A stretch of 21,246 bases of DNA from Magnetominusculus dajiuhuensis (GCF_046044395.1 NZ_JBJUSG010000056.1:1-21246); one strand, 5' to 3'. Shown: positions 7,096-14,699, counted from the stretch's first letter. The notes: a model not told the origin generated them from the sequence alone. Made by a program: numbers and translations.

Positions 7096-7316
7096 TGCTT
7101 GAAGAAATGTATATTGACCCACCCATGCGGTTAGAATCCTTATTTTTGCCAGTTACCAGTTAGGTATAAAATGTACCTGACTAAGGGGTTACATCTCAGG
7201 CACGATATTGTAGAAATGAAAGTGATTTCTGTGATAGTATAATACGACTCCAGTCTCATTGCAGTAAATGGAATGAGTTGAAAAGAGGAAAGTAAACTAA
7301 AGCGGGGGAATGATAT
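7096..7316. other. Spacer with hairpins and a -10 box before the coiled-coil gene
   Basis: A hairpin with arms AGTTAGGTA (7158-7166) and TACCTGACT (7174-7182), one G-U pair and a 7-nt loop, follows the oxidoreductase gene. A perfect TATAAT (7238-7243) lacks a clear -35. It is preceded by the inverted pair AGAAAT (7212-7217)/ATTTCT (7225-7230), a possible operator. CTCATT/AATGAG (7255-7260, 7272-7277) could form a leader stem. Confidence 0.45.
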
Positions 7317-8327
7317 ATGGAAAAGGACATGTCAAAAAGCACGAAAAATGAGATACTGGCTGCCTATAACGAGTTATTGGCCAAAGTCAGGGAGCAAAAA
7401 ACCATTGATAGGCAGGTTGAAAAGAAGAAACATGAAGAGAAGGAGATCGTAGAGGTTGCATCGGATACCAGTATGGAGAAGATTGTAAAGAACCTTGCGA
7501 ACATCAAAGTTGATATCGTGAATTCGCTTGACGGCCTTGAGGAGAAACTAATTGCTGAATATAAAACTCTGACTGGCCTTCAACATGCTATTAGCATTGA
7601 AAAGAGAAATCTCGAAGAAGTGCATGAAATAGCGGTCAATGCTGACAGCCTCGCGGCATTGTTGTTGGCTCAGAAGGAGAGAAAGGAGAAGTTTGAGTCG
7701 GAGATAACTCAAAAGAGACAAGCTCTGGAAGACGAAATAACCGAAAGGAGACTTCTGTGGAAAAAGGAGCAGGCGGAGTACGAGGCAACGACAAAAGAAA
7801 AAGATGCTCTGTCCAAAAAAGAGAAACAGCGTGCCGAAGAGGAATATAACTACAGTTTCCAGTTAAAGAAGAAAAAGGAATCCGATGAGTACGAAGCTAA
7901 AAAGGCAGCCCAAGAGAAAGAGCTTACAGAAAAACGCGAAGCCTTTGACAGGGATATAGCAGAAAGAGTGTCTGCACTTGAAGCAAAGGAGAAAGAGTAT
8001 AACGAGTTAAAAGCCAGGGCTATATCATTCCCTTCGGAACTCGAAAAGGCTGTCAAAGATACAGAGAAGGCGGTTCTGAGTGGACTGGAAGTAAAATATA
8101 AGCACGAGGCAGCACTTCTATCGAAGGAAATTGAGGGCGAGAGAAAACTCAATAAACAGATGGTTGCATCTCTGGAGGCTAAAATCAAGGAGCAGGATGA
8201 GATGATCCGCCAGCTTACGCAAAGGGCAAGCGAGGCTGGACTTCAGGTGCGAGATATTGCAGTAAAGGCTATTGAAGGTGCTTCAGGGCAGCGTGTGATT
8301 ATAAGGGAACAGGAAAAGGGGGAGTGA
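7317..8327 (+). CDS. Long cytoplasmic coiled-coil protein, function unknown
   Basis: The 336-aa protein has no signal peptide or membrane helix. Residues 1-75 are charged and helical. Residues about 80-310 are almost continuous heptad coiled coil rich in Lys and Glu (for example KEKDALSKKEKQRAEEEYNY). A less charged, conserved-looking end, GLQVRDIAVKAIEGASGQR, occupies about residues 310-328. I recall similar proteins annotated only as hypothetical or coiled-coil in other bacteria. The ATG at 7317 has GGGGGA 8 nt upstream. ATG 7329 (MSKSTKNEIL) has AAGGA 1-5 nt before it and is a less likely but possible start. It could be a scaffold or cytoskeletal filament-like protein; nothing in its neighbourhood defines a partner. 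Confidence 0.75.
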   Translation: MEKDMSKSTKNEILAAYNELLAKVREQKTIDRQVEKKKHEEKEIVEVASDTSMEKIVKNLANIKVDIVNSLDGLEEKLIAEYKTLTGLQHAISIEKRNLEEVHEIAVNADSLAALLLAQKERKEKFESEITQKRQALEDEITERRLLWKKEQAEYEATTKEKDALSKKEKQRAEEEYNYSFQLKKKKESDEYEAKKAAQEKELTEKREAFDRDIAERVSALEAKEKEYNELKARAISFPSELEKAVKDTEKAVLSGLEVKYKHEAALLSKEIEGERKLNKQMVASLEAKIKEQDEMIRQLTQRASEAGLQVRDIAVKAIEGASGQRVIIREQEKGE

Positions 8328-8350
8328 ACCACGTTTCTTTTTTATAAGAG

Positions 8351-8440
8351 AACGGCTATCCTCACTATGGATTAGGTAGGCTGAGAAGTCTACCACTTTA
8401 TATAAACTACTGCTACACTTTATCTGCGGATAGCCTAGTT
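8351..8440 (+). ncRNA. Candidate structured RNA leader
   Basis: An outer helix pairs AAC-GGCTATCC (8351-8361) with GGATAGCC-(TA bulge)-GTT (8428-8440). Inside is a hairpin GGTAGGCT-GAGA-AGTCTACC (8375-8394), with one G-U pair and a GNRA tetraloop. A TATAAG box (8343-8348) lies just before the outer helix. The element sits 36 nt upstream of the 125-aa gene. It matches no riboswitch class I can recognise by eye, and it could equally be a terminator-like tail of the coiled-coil gene. Confidence 0.4.
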
Positions 8441-8476
8441 AGGATGGCTTGATACTCTGAAACGGGAGATAGAAAT

Positions 8477-8854
8477 ATGGAACAAGTGTCGGCTGACAAT
8501 TTTCTTATAAAGGCAATAGATATACCCCAATTGTGTGAAGTTATCCATAGTATAATGGAAAGATATAATGTATATCTTGGGGTTAATGTAGTTGTGGTTG
8601 TAATAAACTGTCTTGATGAGCAATGCACTACAGTCATAGACAATATAAAGCACGAGATGAGGAGGTTTTATCCTTCAATTATTGATAACGATACCTTAAT
8701 TCAAATAGAAAAATTCTACAATATGCGTCTTTTGGGAGGGATATTTTTACCTAAAATAAAGACTTATGAGAGCCTCTTGTCTATTGAATTTGGGCTGCCC
8801 GCCGACAAGACAGGGAATTATCCCCTCGTTGGCGGCTTCCGGAACTCAGGCTAA
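8477..8854 (+). CDS. Hypothetical protein (125 aa)
   Basis: I do not recognise this protein. It has alternating hydrophobic strands (YLGVNVVVVVINCLD at about 32-47) and predicted helices, which suggests a small alpha/beta soluble domain. The C-terminal 20 residues (GLPADKTGNYPLVGGFRNSG) are of different composition and more GC-rich than the rest, as if the frame had run into unrelated DNA. ATG 8477 has GGGAGA 8 nt upstream. The gene converges on thpR with only 6 bp between the stops, and no hairpin terminator separates them. It lies downstream of a potential structured RNA. The DNA is noticeably more AT-rich than that of the following operon. Confidence 0.55.
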   Translation: MEQVSADNFLIKAIDIPQLCEVIHSIMERYNVYLGVNVVVVVINCLDEQCTTVIDNIKHEMRRFYPSIIDNDTLIQIEKFYNMRLLGGIFLPKIKTYESLLSIEFGLPADKTGNYPLVGGFRNSG

Positions 8855-8860
8855 AGGCTA

Positions 8861-9433
8861 TTATGACACAGTCTGGTCGAGTGGAAAACTTTTCAGCCGC
8901 GTATATTGCGCCCCGCCCGGCGTTAATTCGCTTCTCATCAGCGCTATCTCCCGCACATCGCAGACCCCAAAGTCCTTGTCCGAAATGGCGCATAGTTTTT
9001 CATAGAGGGGTGTATAATCCCGCAGGCTTTTCACCCGCGCAATTGTCAGGTGCGGCGAAAAGGGTCTGCCTTCCTTTTTGATGCCAATCAGGGACAGTCC
9101 TTCTTCGATGTCAGCGGCAAGAGAGTCTAACTCAGGGGATTTCGTCACGCCTGTCCAGATTATATCAGGCCTTTTCAGGCTTGAAAATGCGCCGATTGTC
9201 CTTAGTTCTATCTGAAAGGGTGCGTAACCCGCGGTGAGTTCCTTCAGTGTTAGTGCAATTTTATCTACCGCGCCTTCGTCCAAATCACCAAGAAATTTTA
9301 CTGTGAGGTGAAGGTTTTCCGGCCTTACCCATTTGACGTCGGCACGCAACGGCTTGAGTGTGCCGATAGTATGCCCTATCGCGGCCCTTTGGGCCCCGGA
9401 TATGTCTATTGCTATAAATGTCCTCTGCGTCAT
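8861..9433 (-). CDS. thpR: RNA 2',3'-cyclic phosphodiesterase (2H family)
   Basis: This 190-aa protein has the two HxTx motifs of the 2H phosphoesterase superfamily: HLTVKFLG at about residue 42 and HLTIARV at about residue 128. They sit symmetrically in the two halves of the fold. ThpR opens 2',3'-cyclic phosphates on RNA ends; the older name is 2'-5' RNA ligase. Its ATG shares one base with the pgpA stop (TGATG), so translation is probably coupled. It is the last gene of the minus-strand operon that also carries RNase Y and YmdB, both RNA-turnover or cyclic-phosphate enzymes, which is a coherent functional setting. Confidence 0.92.
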   Translation of the reverse strand: MTQRTFIAIDISGAQRAAIGHTIGTLKPLRADVKWVRPENLHLTVKFLGDLDEGAVDKIALTLKELTAGYAPFQIELRTIGAFSSLKRPDIIWTGVTKSPELDSLAADIEEGLSLIGIKKEGRPFSPHLTIARVKSLRDYTPLYEKLCAISDKDFGVCDVREIALMRSELTPGGAQYTRLKSFPLDQTVS

Positions 9434-9897
9434 CAGAAAAACCTCATCCTCGTCGCTATCTGCAAGATTATATTTACATATATACCCGCGGCCACATCGT
9501 CAAGCATTACGCCCAGGCCACCCTTTATACGCTCCATGTAATTTACTGGAGGGGGTTTTATTATGTCAAATCCCCTGAAAAGAAAAAACGCCAGCACCAG
9601 GACAATAAAACCCTTAGGCACGTATAATATGGAGACGAAAAACCCCGCAACCTCGTCTATTACGATGCGGTGGCTGTCTTTCTCGTTAAAGTACCCCTCA
9701 GCCACATCGGCAGCCACCGTGCCCACTACGATTACAGCGGCGGTTATCATAAGGAGCGTGAAATCCGTGGGCCATAACGCCACAAAAAATACTAACGCCG
9801 CCAGCGTCCCAAACGTACCCGATGCAACCGGGGCGTAACCCACAAACCATACCGTCGCTATTGTTGATAGTATTTTTTGCGGCAGGCTACTCTTCAA
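9433..9897 (-). CDS. pgpA: Phosphatidylglycerophosphatase A
   Basis: The 154-aa membrane protein has three to four hydrophobic helices and all PgpA signatures: SGTFGTL (residues 26-32), RIVIDEVAGF (77-86), FRGFDIIKP (107-115) and GGLGVMLDDVAAG (126-138), with the acidic metal-binding residues present. It removes phosphate from phosphatidylglycerophosphate to make phosphatidylglycerol in the inner membrane. The start appears to be TTG at 9897, inside the end of the osmC gene (11-nt overlap), with no strong ribosome site, so it probably depends on translation of the upstream gene. No ATG is available before the conserved region. Confidence 0.92.
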   Translation of the reverse strand: MKSSLPQKILSTIATVWFVGYAPVASGTFGTLAALVFFVALWPTDFTLLMITAAVIVVGTVAADVAEGYFNEKDSHRIVIDEVAGFFVSILYVPKGFIVLVLAFFLFRGFDIIKPPPVNYMERIKGGLGVMLDDVAAGIYVNIILQIATRMRFF

Positions 9898-10303
9898 TTA
9901 TTTTGTGCGTGTACTCAACCGGCACGCCACCATTGATTGTCGTCTTTACGGAGCAGTACTTTGTCATTGAAAGCTCAACGGCGCGCTTTACGGCCTCATC
10001 TGAAATGTTCTTCCCTTTGACAACATACTCTACAATGATTTTCTGAAAGCGTTTCGGATGAGTTGCCACCTTGTCGCCTGAGACGTTGATTTCAAACCCC
10101 GTGACTTCCTGTTTCTTCTTCTTTAGGATTGAGATGACGTCCATGGCGGAACATCCCCCTGTGGCGATTAACAATAGCTCAGACGGTCTCATGCCGGTGT
10201 CCTCTCCACCGCTTTCATGGTCGGCGTCTACCACTATGGCGTGCCCGGAGTCGGCCTCCGCCACAAATTTCATCCCATTGACATAGGTCAGCTTTGCCTT
10301 CAT
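9887..10303 (-). CDS. OsmC/Ohr family protein
   Basis: This 138-aa protein has the OsmC fold pattern. MRPSELLLIATGGCSAMDVISIL carries the first redox cysteine (C51, on the central helix), and TKYCSV carries the second (C117). Members reduce organic hydroperoxides or act as thiol-dependent stress proteins. This version, with the GGCSAMDV motif and short length, is closer to the YhfA-type subgroup than to true Ohr, so its substrate is unknown. ATG 10303 is preceded by AAGGAGGGA, a strong ribosome binding site. It lies 15 bp after ymdB in the operon and overlaps pgpA. Confidence 0.87.
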   Translation of the reverse strand: MKAKLTYVNGMKFVAEADSGHAIVVDADHESGGEDTGMRPSELLLIATGGCSAMDVISILKKKKQEVTGFEINVSGDKVATHPKRFQKIIVEYVVKGKNISDEAVKRAVELSMTKYCSVKTTINGGVPVEYTHKIIEE

Positions 10304-10318
10304 AAAAAAAATCCCTCC

Positions 10319-11098
10319 TTAATCGTGAAGCATTAATCGCTTTATCGCCGATGCGCGGCCAGTTTCGTTGTCAATCTGAATAACGACGGCACAAAAAATA
10401 CCCTTTCCCGTGGCAACCTCGTATTTTACGGGGATTTGAGTCAAAAATTTCTCGACTATCTGCCCAACATTCACCCCTATGACACTCACGGCAGGGCCAG
10501 TCATTCCAACATCGGTTATGTACGCCGTTTGATTGCTGAGGATTTGTTCGTCCGCCGTTTGAACATGCGTATGAGTGCCTATGATGGCGCTGACCTTGCC
10601 GTTGAGATAGTAACCAAGCGCCTGCTTTTCAGATGTCGCCTCCGCGTGCATGTCAACTATTATTATGTTGGTGTGCCTTTTTATCTCCTCTATGGCCGGT
10701 ATAACCGTCCTGAACGGGCAGTCCGACGGTGCCATGAACACCCTGCCTGTGAGATTGACAACCCCCGCCTTCAGACCGTTTTTAAGGCCGTAGATTATGC
10801 TGCCAAACCCCGGCACACCCGGTGCGTAGTTCAACGGCCTTAGAATCCTGTCCTCTTTTGAAACGTATGAGACGGCCTCTTTCTTGTCCCACACATGGTT
10901 GCCCGTTGTAATGACATGCACGCCGCAGTCGAACAACTCTCGCGCGGTTTTTTCAGTTATCCCAAACCCGCCCGCGGAGTTCTCGCCGTTGGCGATGACG
11001 AAGGATACGTCTTCTTTTTCAACAAGCTCTGGCAGATAATGCCGCACCAGCACCCTGCCAGGCCTTCCTATAACGTCCCCGATAAATAAAACGTTCAT
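10319..11098 (-). CDS. ymdB: YmdB-type metallophosphoesterase (2',3'-cNMP phosphodiesterase)
   Basis: The 259-aa protein matches the TIGR00282/YmdB family end to end: GDVIGRPGR (Asp8), IANGENSAGG (Asn37, Glu39, Asn40), TGNHVWDKK (Asn67, His68), VDMHAEATSEK (His151) and IGTHTHVQT (His176, His178). These residues bind a di-metal centre that hydrolyses 2',3'-cyclic nucleotides and, in Bacillus, affects biofilm and motility decisions. ATG 11098 has AGGGGA upstream. It directly follows rny by 8 bp. The rny-ymdB pair is widely conserved, and the RNA ends RNase Y creates are a plausible source of its substrates. Confidence 0.95.
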   Translation of the reverse strand: MNVLFIGDVIGRPGRVLVRHYLPELVEKEDVSFVIANGENSAGGFGITEKTARELFDCGVHVITTGNHVWDKKEAVSYVSKEDRILRPLNYAPGVPGFGSIIYGLKNGLKAGVVNLTGRVFMAPSDCPFRTVIPAIEEIKRHTNIIIVDMHAEATSEKQALGYYLNGKVSAIIGTHTHVQTADEQILSNQTAYITDVGMTGPAVSVIGVNVGQIVEKFLTQIPVKYEVATGKGIFCAVVIQIDNETGRASAIKRLMLHD

Positions 11099-11106
11099 AA
11101 AGTCCC

Positions 11107-12669
11107 CTATTTGGCGTACTCTACGAAACGGGCCTCTCTGATAACCATAATTTTAATCTGCCCGGGGTAGGTCATCTCTGATTCTATCTTCTTTGCGATT
11201 TCGCGCGAGATCAGGTGGGACATCTCGTCGGTCGTATCCTCCGGCTTCACTATGATGCGCACCTCTCTGCCTGCCTGAATGGCGTAACACTTTTCCACAC
11301 CCTGGTAGGACATGGCTATCTCTTCCAGTTTTTCGAGGCGTTTAATATAGTTCTCAATGCTTTCACGCCGTACTCCGGGGCGGGCTGCCGATAGGGCGTC
11401 TGCCGCCGTTACCAGCGCCGACTCCACGCATATAGGGTCGCCATCGCCGTGGTGGACTAGCATGGCGTTGATTATCCTTTCATCCTCGCCGTATTTCCTT
11501 GCAATTTGGGCGCCGATTTCGTGGTGCGCCCCCTCAAACTCATGGTCAACCGCCTTGCCTATGTCATGAAGAAGGCCGGCACGTTTGGCCAGCTTTACGT
11601 CGGCCTTCAGCTCACCGGCCATCATGCCGGAGAAGTAGGCCACTTCGCGCGAATGCTGAAGTACGTTTTGCCCGTACGATGTCCTGTATTTAAGCCTGCC
11701 CAACAGTTTGATAAACTCTGGATGCACGCCCGTAAGCCCTAAATCAAAAACGGCCTTCTCGCCCTCTTCCCTCATGGCGTTGTTGACCTCTTTGCGAACT
11801 TTCTCCACTATTTCCTCTATTCTTGCGGGGTGAATCCTGCCGTCTGATATAAGGCGCTCAAGCGAAATCCTCGCGATTTCACGCCTTACCGGGTCAAAGC
11901 CCGACAGCGTTACCGCCTCAGGTGTGTCGTCCACGATGAAGTCCACGCCGGTTGCCGCCTCCAGTGCCCTGATGTTCCTGCCTTCTCTGCCTATTATGCG
12001 GCCCTTCATCTCTTCATTTGGCAGGGAAACGGCCGTCACGGTTGCGTCGCATACGTATTCACCCGCATATCTCTGTATGGCAAGGCCGATAATATTACGC
12101 GCCTTCTTTTCAGATTCGTCCTTTGCCTCCTGTTCTATTTGTTTTATCAGTTTGGCTTCCTCGAATCTTATCTCATTTTCCACCTTTTTCAGCAGCAACG
12201 CCTTGGCCTCTTCTACGGTCATGCCGGAGAGTTTTTCAAGTTTTTCGGTCTCCATCTGTATGAGCTTGTCGTATTGCTTTTCCTTTTCGGCAAACTGCTG
12301 CTCTTTTCTGATGAACTCCTTCTCTTTTCTCATCAGTTCGCTGTCTCGTTTTTCGAACTGGTCGAGTTTCTTGTCCAGGTTTTCCTCTTTGTGTCTGAGG
12401 CGTTTTTCCATTTGGCTGAATTCGTTCTTTTTTTCCTTGACTTCTCTTTCAGCCTCGGCCTTTGTCTGATAACGGAGGTCTTTGGCCTCGACAAGCGCCT
12501 CTCTCCTGACCCTCTCAGCTTCTCTTTCCGCGTCTCTCAGTACGTCTTGTTGTTTGAGTTGCAGCTCTTCAAATCTCTTCTTAAAAACACCCTTGAAAAA
12601 GAGCGACATGGCAGTACCCGCCGCCGCCCCCGTGATTATAGCTATCAGCACGTATACGATACTATTCAT
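11107..12669 (-). CDS. rny: Ribonuclease Y
   Basis: The 520-aa protein has the full RNase Y architecture. An N-terminal membrane anchor (residues 4-27) is followed by a long charged coiled coil (about 30-190). A KH domain contains GRIIGREGRNIRALEAATG (about 223-241). An HD domain has His339, LLHDIGK (His368/Asp369) and HHEIGAQIA. A C-terminal RNase Y-specific region ends the protein. RNase Y is a membrane-bound endoribonuclease that starts decay of many mRNAs. ATG 12669 has AAAGGAGG upstream, located inside the end of rarA (8-nt overlap). An antisense frame rich in Ser or Phe across the coiled coil is a composition artefact. Confidence 0.96.
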   Translation of the reverse strand: MNSIVYVLIAIITGAAAGTAMSLFFKGVFKKRFEELQLKQQDVLRDAEREAERVRREALVEAKDLRYQTKAEAEREVKEKKNEFSQMEKRLRHKEENLDKKLDQFEKRDSELMRKEKEFIRKEQQFAEKEKQYDKLIQMETEKLEKLSGMTVEEAKALLLKKVENEIRFEEAKLIKQIEQEAKDESEKKARNIIGLAIQRYAGEYVCDATVTAVSLPNEEMKGRIIGREGRNIRALEAATGVDFIVDDTPEAVTLSGFDPVRREIARISLERLISDGRIHPARIEEIVEKVRKEVNNAMREEGEKAVFDLGLTGVHPEFIKLLGRLKYRTSYGQNVLQHSREVAYFSGMMAGELKADVKLAKRAGLLHDIGKAVDHEFEGAHHEIGAQIARKYGEDERIINAMLVHHGDGDPICVESALVTAADALSAARPGVRRESIENYIKRLEKLEEIAMSYQGVEKCYAIQAGREVRIIVKPEDTTDEMSHLISREIAKKIESEMTYPGQIKIMVIREARFVEYAK

Positions 12670-13921
12670 TTGCTGTGTGCCTCCTTTGTTGTAGCCGATT
12701 TTTTATCTCAATTTCATAACCCTGTGAAGACGGTTCATAAAATACCTTTGGATTCGTTAAATATGACTGCTCTACATAATGCCCCGGATAGTCATGTGGA
12801 TATTTATAGCCCGGCGCGCCAACCCGCAAGTGCAGAGGGACTGGCTGTATCTGTTCGTTTCGCACCGCCGCTGCCGCCGCCTCCACGGCCATATAACAGG
12901 CATTGCTCTTTGGTGCCTGCGCTATGTATATAGCCGCCTGACAAAGGGGGATACGCCCCTCAGGCATTCCTACCCGCTCTACCGAAAGGTATGCCGCCGC
13001 GGCAACCCCAAGCGCCTGCGGGTCTGCGTTTCCTACGTCCTCGGAGGCGCATATGATTATCCTCCTTGCGATAAACAGAGGGTCCTCACCAGCATTCAGC
13101 ATCTTGGCAAGCCAGTATACAGCCGCGTCGCAGTCTGAACCCCTCATGCTCTTTATAAAGGCCGATATAGTGTCATAATGCTCGCTCTCATCATAGTACG
13201 GCGTCTTGTCGGAAACCGTGTCTTTGATTACATTCAGGTCTATGGTGCTTAACCCCACGTGCCTTACCGACAGGGCGGCCAGCTCAAGGATGTTAAGGGC
13301 GCGCCTTGCGTCTCCTGCGGCCATCAGGGCCACGTAGGATAAGGCGTCTTCAGCCAGGCTTAGACGGCCCTGATATCCCCTTGTATCTGTCAGCGCCCTT
13401 TGTAGGATTGCCTTTATATCTTCGGTGGATAGTGGATTAAACCTGAAAATCATCGTCCTTGATGCAAGCGCCGGCGTAAGGGCGAATGACGGATTTTCAG
13501 TTGACGCCCCGATTAAGACAATCCTGCCGGATTCGATGTGGGGCAAGAGGGCGTCCTGCTGGACTTTGTTAAAGCGGTGAATCTCGTCAACAAATACGAT
13601 GGTTTTAGAGGTTGAGGCAATAGAAACGGCCTCTCTGATTTCTTTGATGCCCGATGTGACGGCGTTAATCTCCACGAAAACTGATTTGGTCTTGTCGGCA
13701 ATAATGTGCGCGGTGGCGGTTTTGCCAGTTCCCGGAGGACCATATAGCACGAGGGATACGATTTTGTCGTCTTCGATAATATTGAGCAGCGCCTTACCCT
13801 TTGAAAGAATATGTCCCTGCCCGGCTATCTCAGATAAATCCGCAGGCCTCAGCCTCCAGGCCAGCGGTGCCTCGCGCTCCTCACCCCCAACCCCGCTACG
13901 ATGTCCCTTAAACAAATCCAA
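12662..13921 (-). CDS. rarA: Replication-associated recombination ATPase RarA/MgsA
   Basis: The 419-aa AAA+ protein shows PLAWRLRPADLSEIAGQGHIL, Walker A GPPGTGKT (61-68), Walker B IVFVDEIHRF (Asp112/Glu113), sensor GASTENPSFAL and the Arg-finger region LASRTMIF. The MgsA C-terminal half ends YKYPHDYPGHYVEQSYLP-like. RarA acts at stalled replication forks with SSB and the clamp loader. The start is TTG 13921, with AAGGA 9 nt before it, and the protein begins MDLF as family members do; no ATG start fits. It heads the operon. A 6S RNA candidate lies upstream on the same strand, a linkage I recall from other bacteria for this COG2256 gene. Confidence 0.94.
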   Translation of the reverse strand: MDLFKGHRSGVGGEEREAPLAWRLRPADLSEIAGQGHILSKGKALLNIIEDDKIVSLVLYGPPGTGKTATAHIIADKTKSVFVEINAVTSGIKEIREAVSIASTSKTIVFVDEIHRFNKVQQDALLPHIESGRIVLIGASTENPSFALTPALASRTMIFRFNPLSTEDIKAILQRALTDTRGYQGRLSLAEDALSYVALMAAGDARRALNILELAALSVRHVGLSTIDLNVIKDTVSDKTPYYDESEHYDTISAFIKSMRGSDCDAAVYWLAKMLNAGEDPLFIARRIIICASEDVGNADPQALGVAAAAYLSVERVGMPEGRIPLCQAAIYIAQAPKSNACYMAVEAAAAAVRNEQIQPVPLHLRVGAPGYKYPHDYPGHYVEQSYLTNPKVFYEPSSQGYEIEIKNRLQQRRHTANE

Positions 13922-14287
13922 TGTATATAGTCCTTAAATAAATTCTTAACTACGGGCAATGCCCGTAAACCGCACATCTGCTACGCGGACTAACGCAAAA
14001 CGCAAGGTCAATCGGGCACGGCAGGCGAGATTTGATTGGAGATTCAGTAACCCTGTTAATAAAAACAGCAAATCATAACTTTTCAGACCACCGTTGCCGG
14101 GCCTGCTGGCCCGCCGGTTGTTATTTATCTGCAAACTATAACGTTATAGTGTTATAGGGTTAACAGTAAAATCTCTTCCTCAGCTCCATTGCTCCTCAGC
14201 TCCCTCGCTTCTTTTGCCCAATTTGCCCACTTGTCCAATTTGCCCACTTGCCGGTGCTGCACGCCATCATCTATATGTATAATCAAA
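13922..14287. other. Repeat-rich spacer between 6S RNA and rarA
   Basis: No gene is supported. The spacer holds inverted repeat TACGGGC/GCCCGTA (13951-13967), a hairpin CGGGCC-TGCT-GGCCCG (14098-14113), a perfect 16-bp palindrome ACTATAACGTTATAGT (14135-14150) followed by a GTTATAG direct repeat, and two copies of TCCTCAGCTCC (14177, 14193). A 17-bp tandem repeat of CCAATTTGCCCACTTG plus one base occupies 14218-14251. The palindrome could be a regulator site for rarA. Confidence 0.55.
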
Positions 14288-14469
14288 CCCGCCCTTGCGG
14301 TGTACACAAGAAAGTTAAGTCCCTGTTTTCACAGGTGGGTGCCGAAAAGGGCGCGTTGGGCTTCCGCAGCGTGCGGCATGCTCTCTGAGCGCCCTTACTA
14401 AGGCTCCCTATACTCATGTAAGTCGGAATAACTTCCTCATATAATCACCAGCAGGGCAGGCAGTCTTGC
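14288..14469 (-). ncRNA. ssrS: 6S RNA
   Basis: Reading the minus strand, the segment folds as a long rod with a central bubble. The closing stem pairs 14460-14448 (CCTGCCCTGCTGG) with 14300-14288 (CCGCAAGGGCGGG), 11 of 13 positions. The apical arm pairs AAGGGCGC (14396-14389) with GCGCCCTT (14354-14347). Inside is GAGCATGC, hairpin CCGCA-CGC-TGCGG, then GAAGCC, matching the GAGCATGC...GAAGCC tip of E. coli 6S. The 3' bubble side has CACCTGT-GAAA-ACAGGG, the counterpart of E. coli CACCTTGAACCAAGGG. 6S RNA mimics an open promoter and holds sigma70 RNA polymerase in stationary phase. The position upstream of rarA on the same strand fits known synteny. The 5' end is estimated from the promoter. 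Confidence 0.83.
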
Positions 14470-14475
14470 CCTTCT

Positions 14476-14511
14476 GTTATATATATAACAAAAAATCACT
14501 GTAAAGTGCAA
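14476..14511 (-). promoter_or_regulatory. Promoter of the 6S RNA gene
   Basis: On the minus strand, two overlapping solutions fit: TTTACA (14505-14500)-18-TATAAC (14481-14476), and TTGCAC (14511-14506)-17-TTATAT (14488-14483). Both -10 boxes lie in a perfect 16-bp palindrome, TGTTATATATATAACA (14475-14490). Starts would fall at about 14476-14469. Confidence 0.6.
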
Positions 14512-14609
14512 GTAAATTCGGGTCGGTGTCAGAAAAAAGGGATGGGGGGTAGAGTTTTTTTGTGTGATACCAAAATGCGTTCACAGGGGTAAGAAGATTT
14601 CCATAAAAA

Positions 14610-14646
14610 TCGAATCATCCTGAGCCTGTCGAAGGATGCTCCTTTT
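14610..14646 (+). repeat. REP-like palindromic element, form A, copy 1
   Basis: This 37-bp unit is identical to 21045-21081. Its core contains CATCCT...AGGATG, a small inverted repeat around GAGCCTGTCGA. It is paired with an inverted form B copy 22 bp downstream, as REP units commonly are. Confidence 0.8.
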
Positions 14647-14668
14647 CTTTCACACGTTCCCACAACTC

Positions 14669-14699
14669 GGGAATCCTTCGACAAGCTCAGGATGATTCA
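14669..14699 (-). repeat. REP-like palindromic element, form B, copy 1
   Basis: This is an inverted relative of the unit at 14610. Form B reads GAGCTTGTCGAAGG where form A reads GAGCCTGTCGAAGG, and the same difference recurs at the second locus. It matches 20944-20974 at all but one position. Confidence 0.8.

Noticed and set aside
8351..8440. Known riboswitch (c-di-GMP, purine, preQ1) in the leader of the 125-aa gene
   Set aside because: None of the conserved cores of these classes can be found; only the generic fold is supported.
11924..12469. 181-aa serine-rich plus-strand frame
   Set aside because: Another mirror image of the RNase Y coiled coil, without family resemblance.
12139..12933. 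264-aa plus-strand frame antisense to rny and rarA
   Set aside because: Phe/Leu-rich composition is the mirror of the Lys/Glu coiled coil in RNase Y; the minus-strand genes are certain.
14189..14401. 70-aa plus-strand frame upstream of rarA
   Set aside because: It lies over the 6S RNA candidate and the tandem repeats on the other strand; no ribosome site or recognisable domain.
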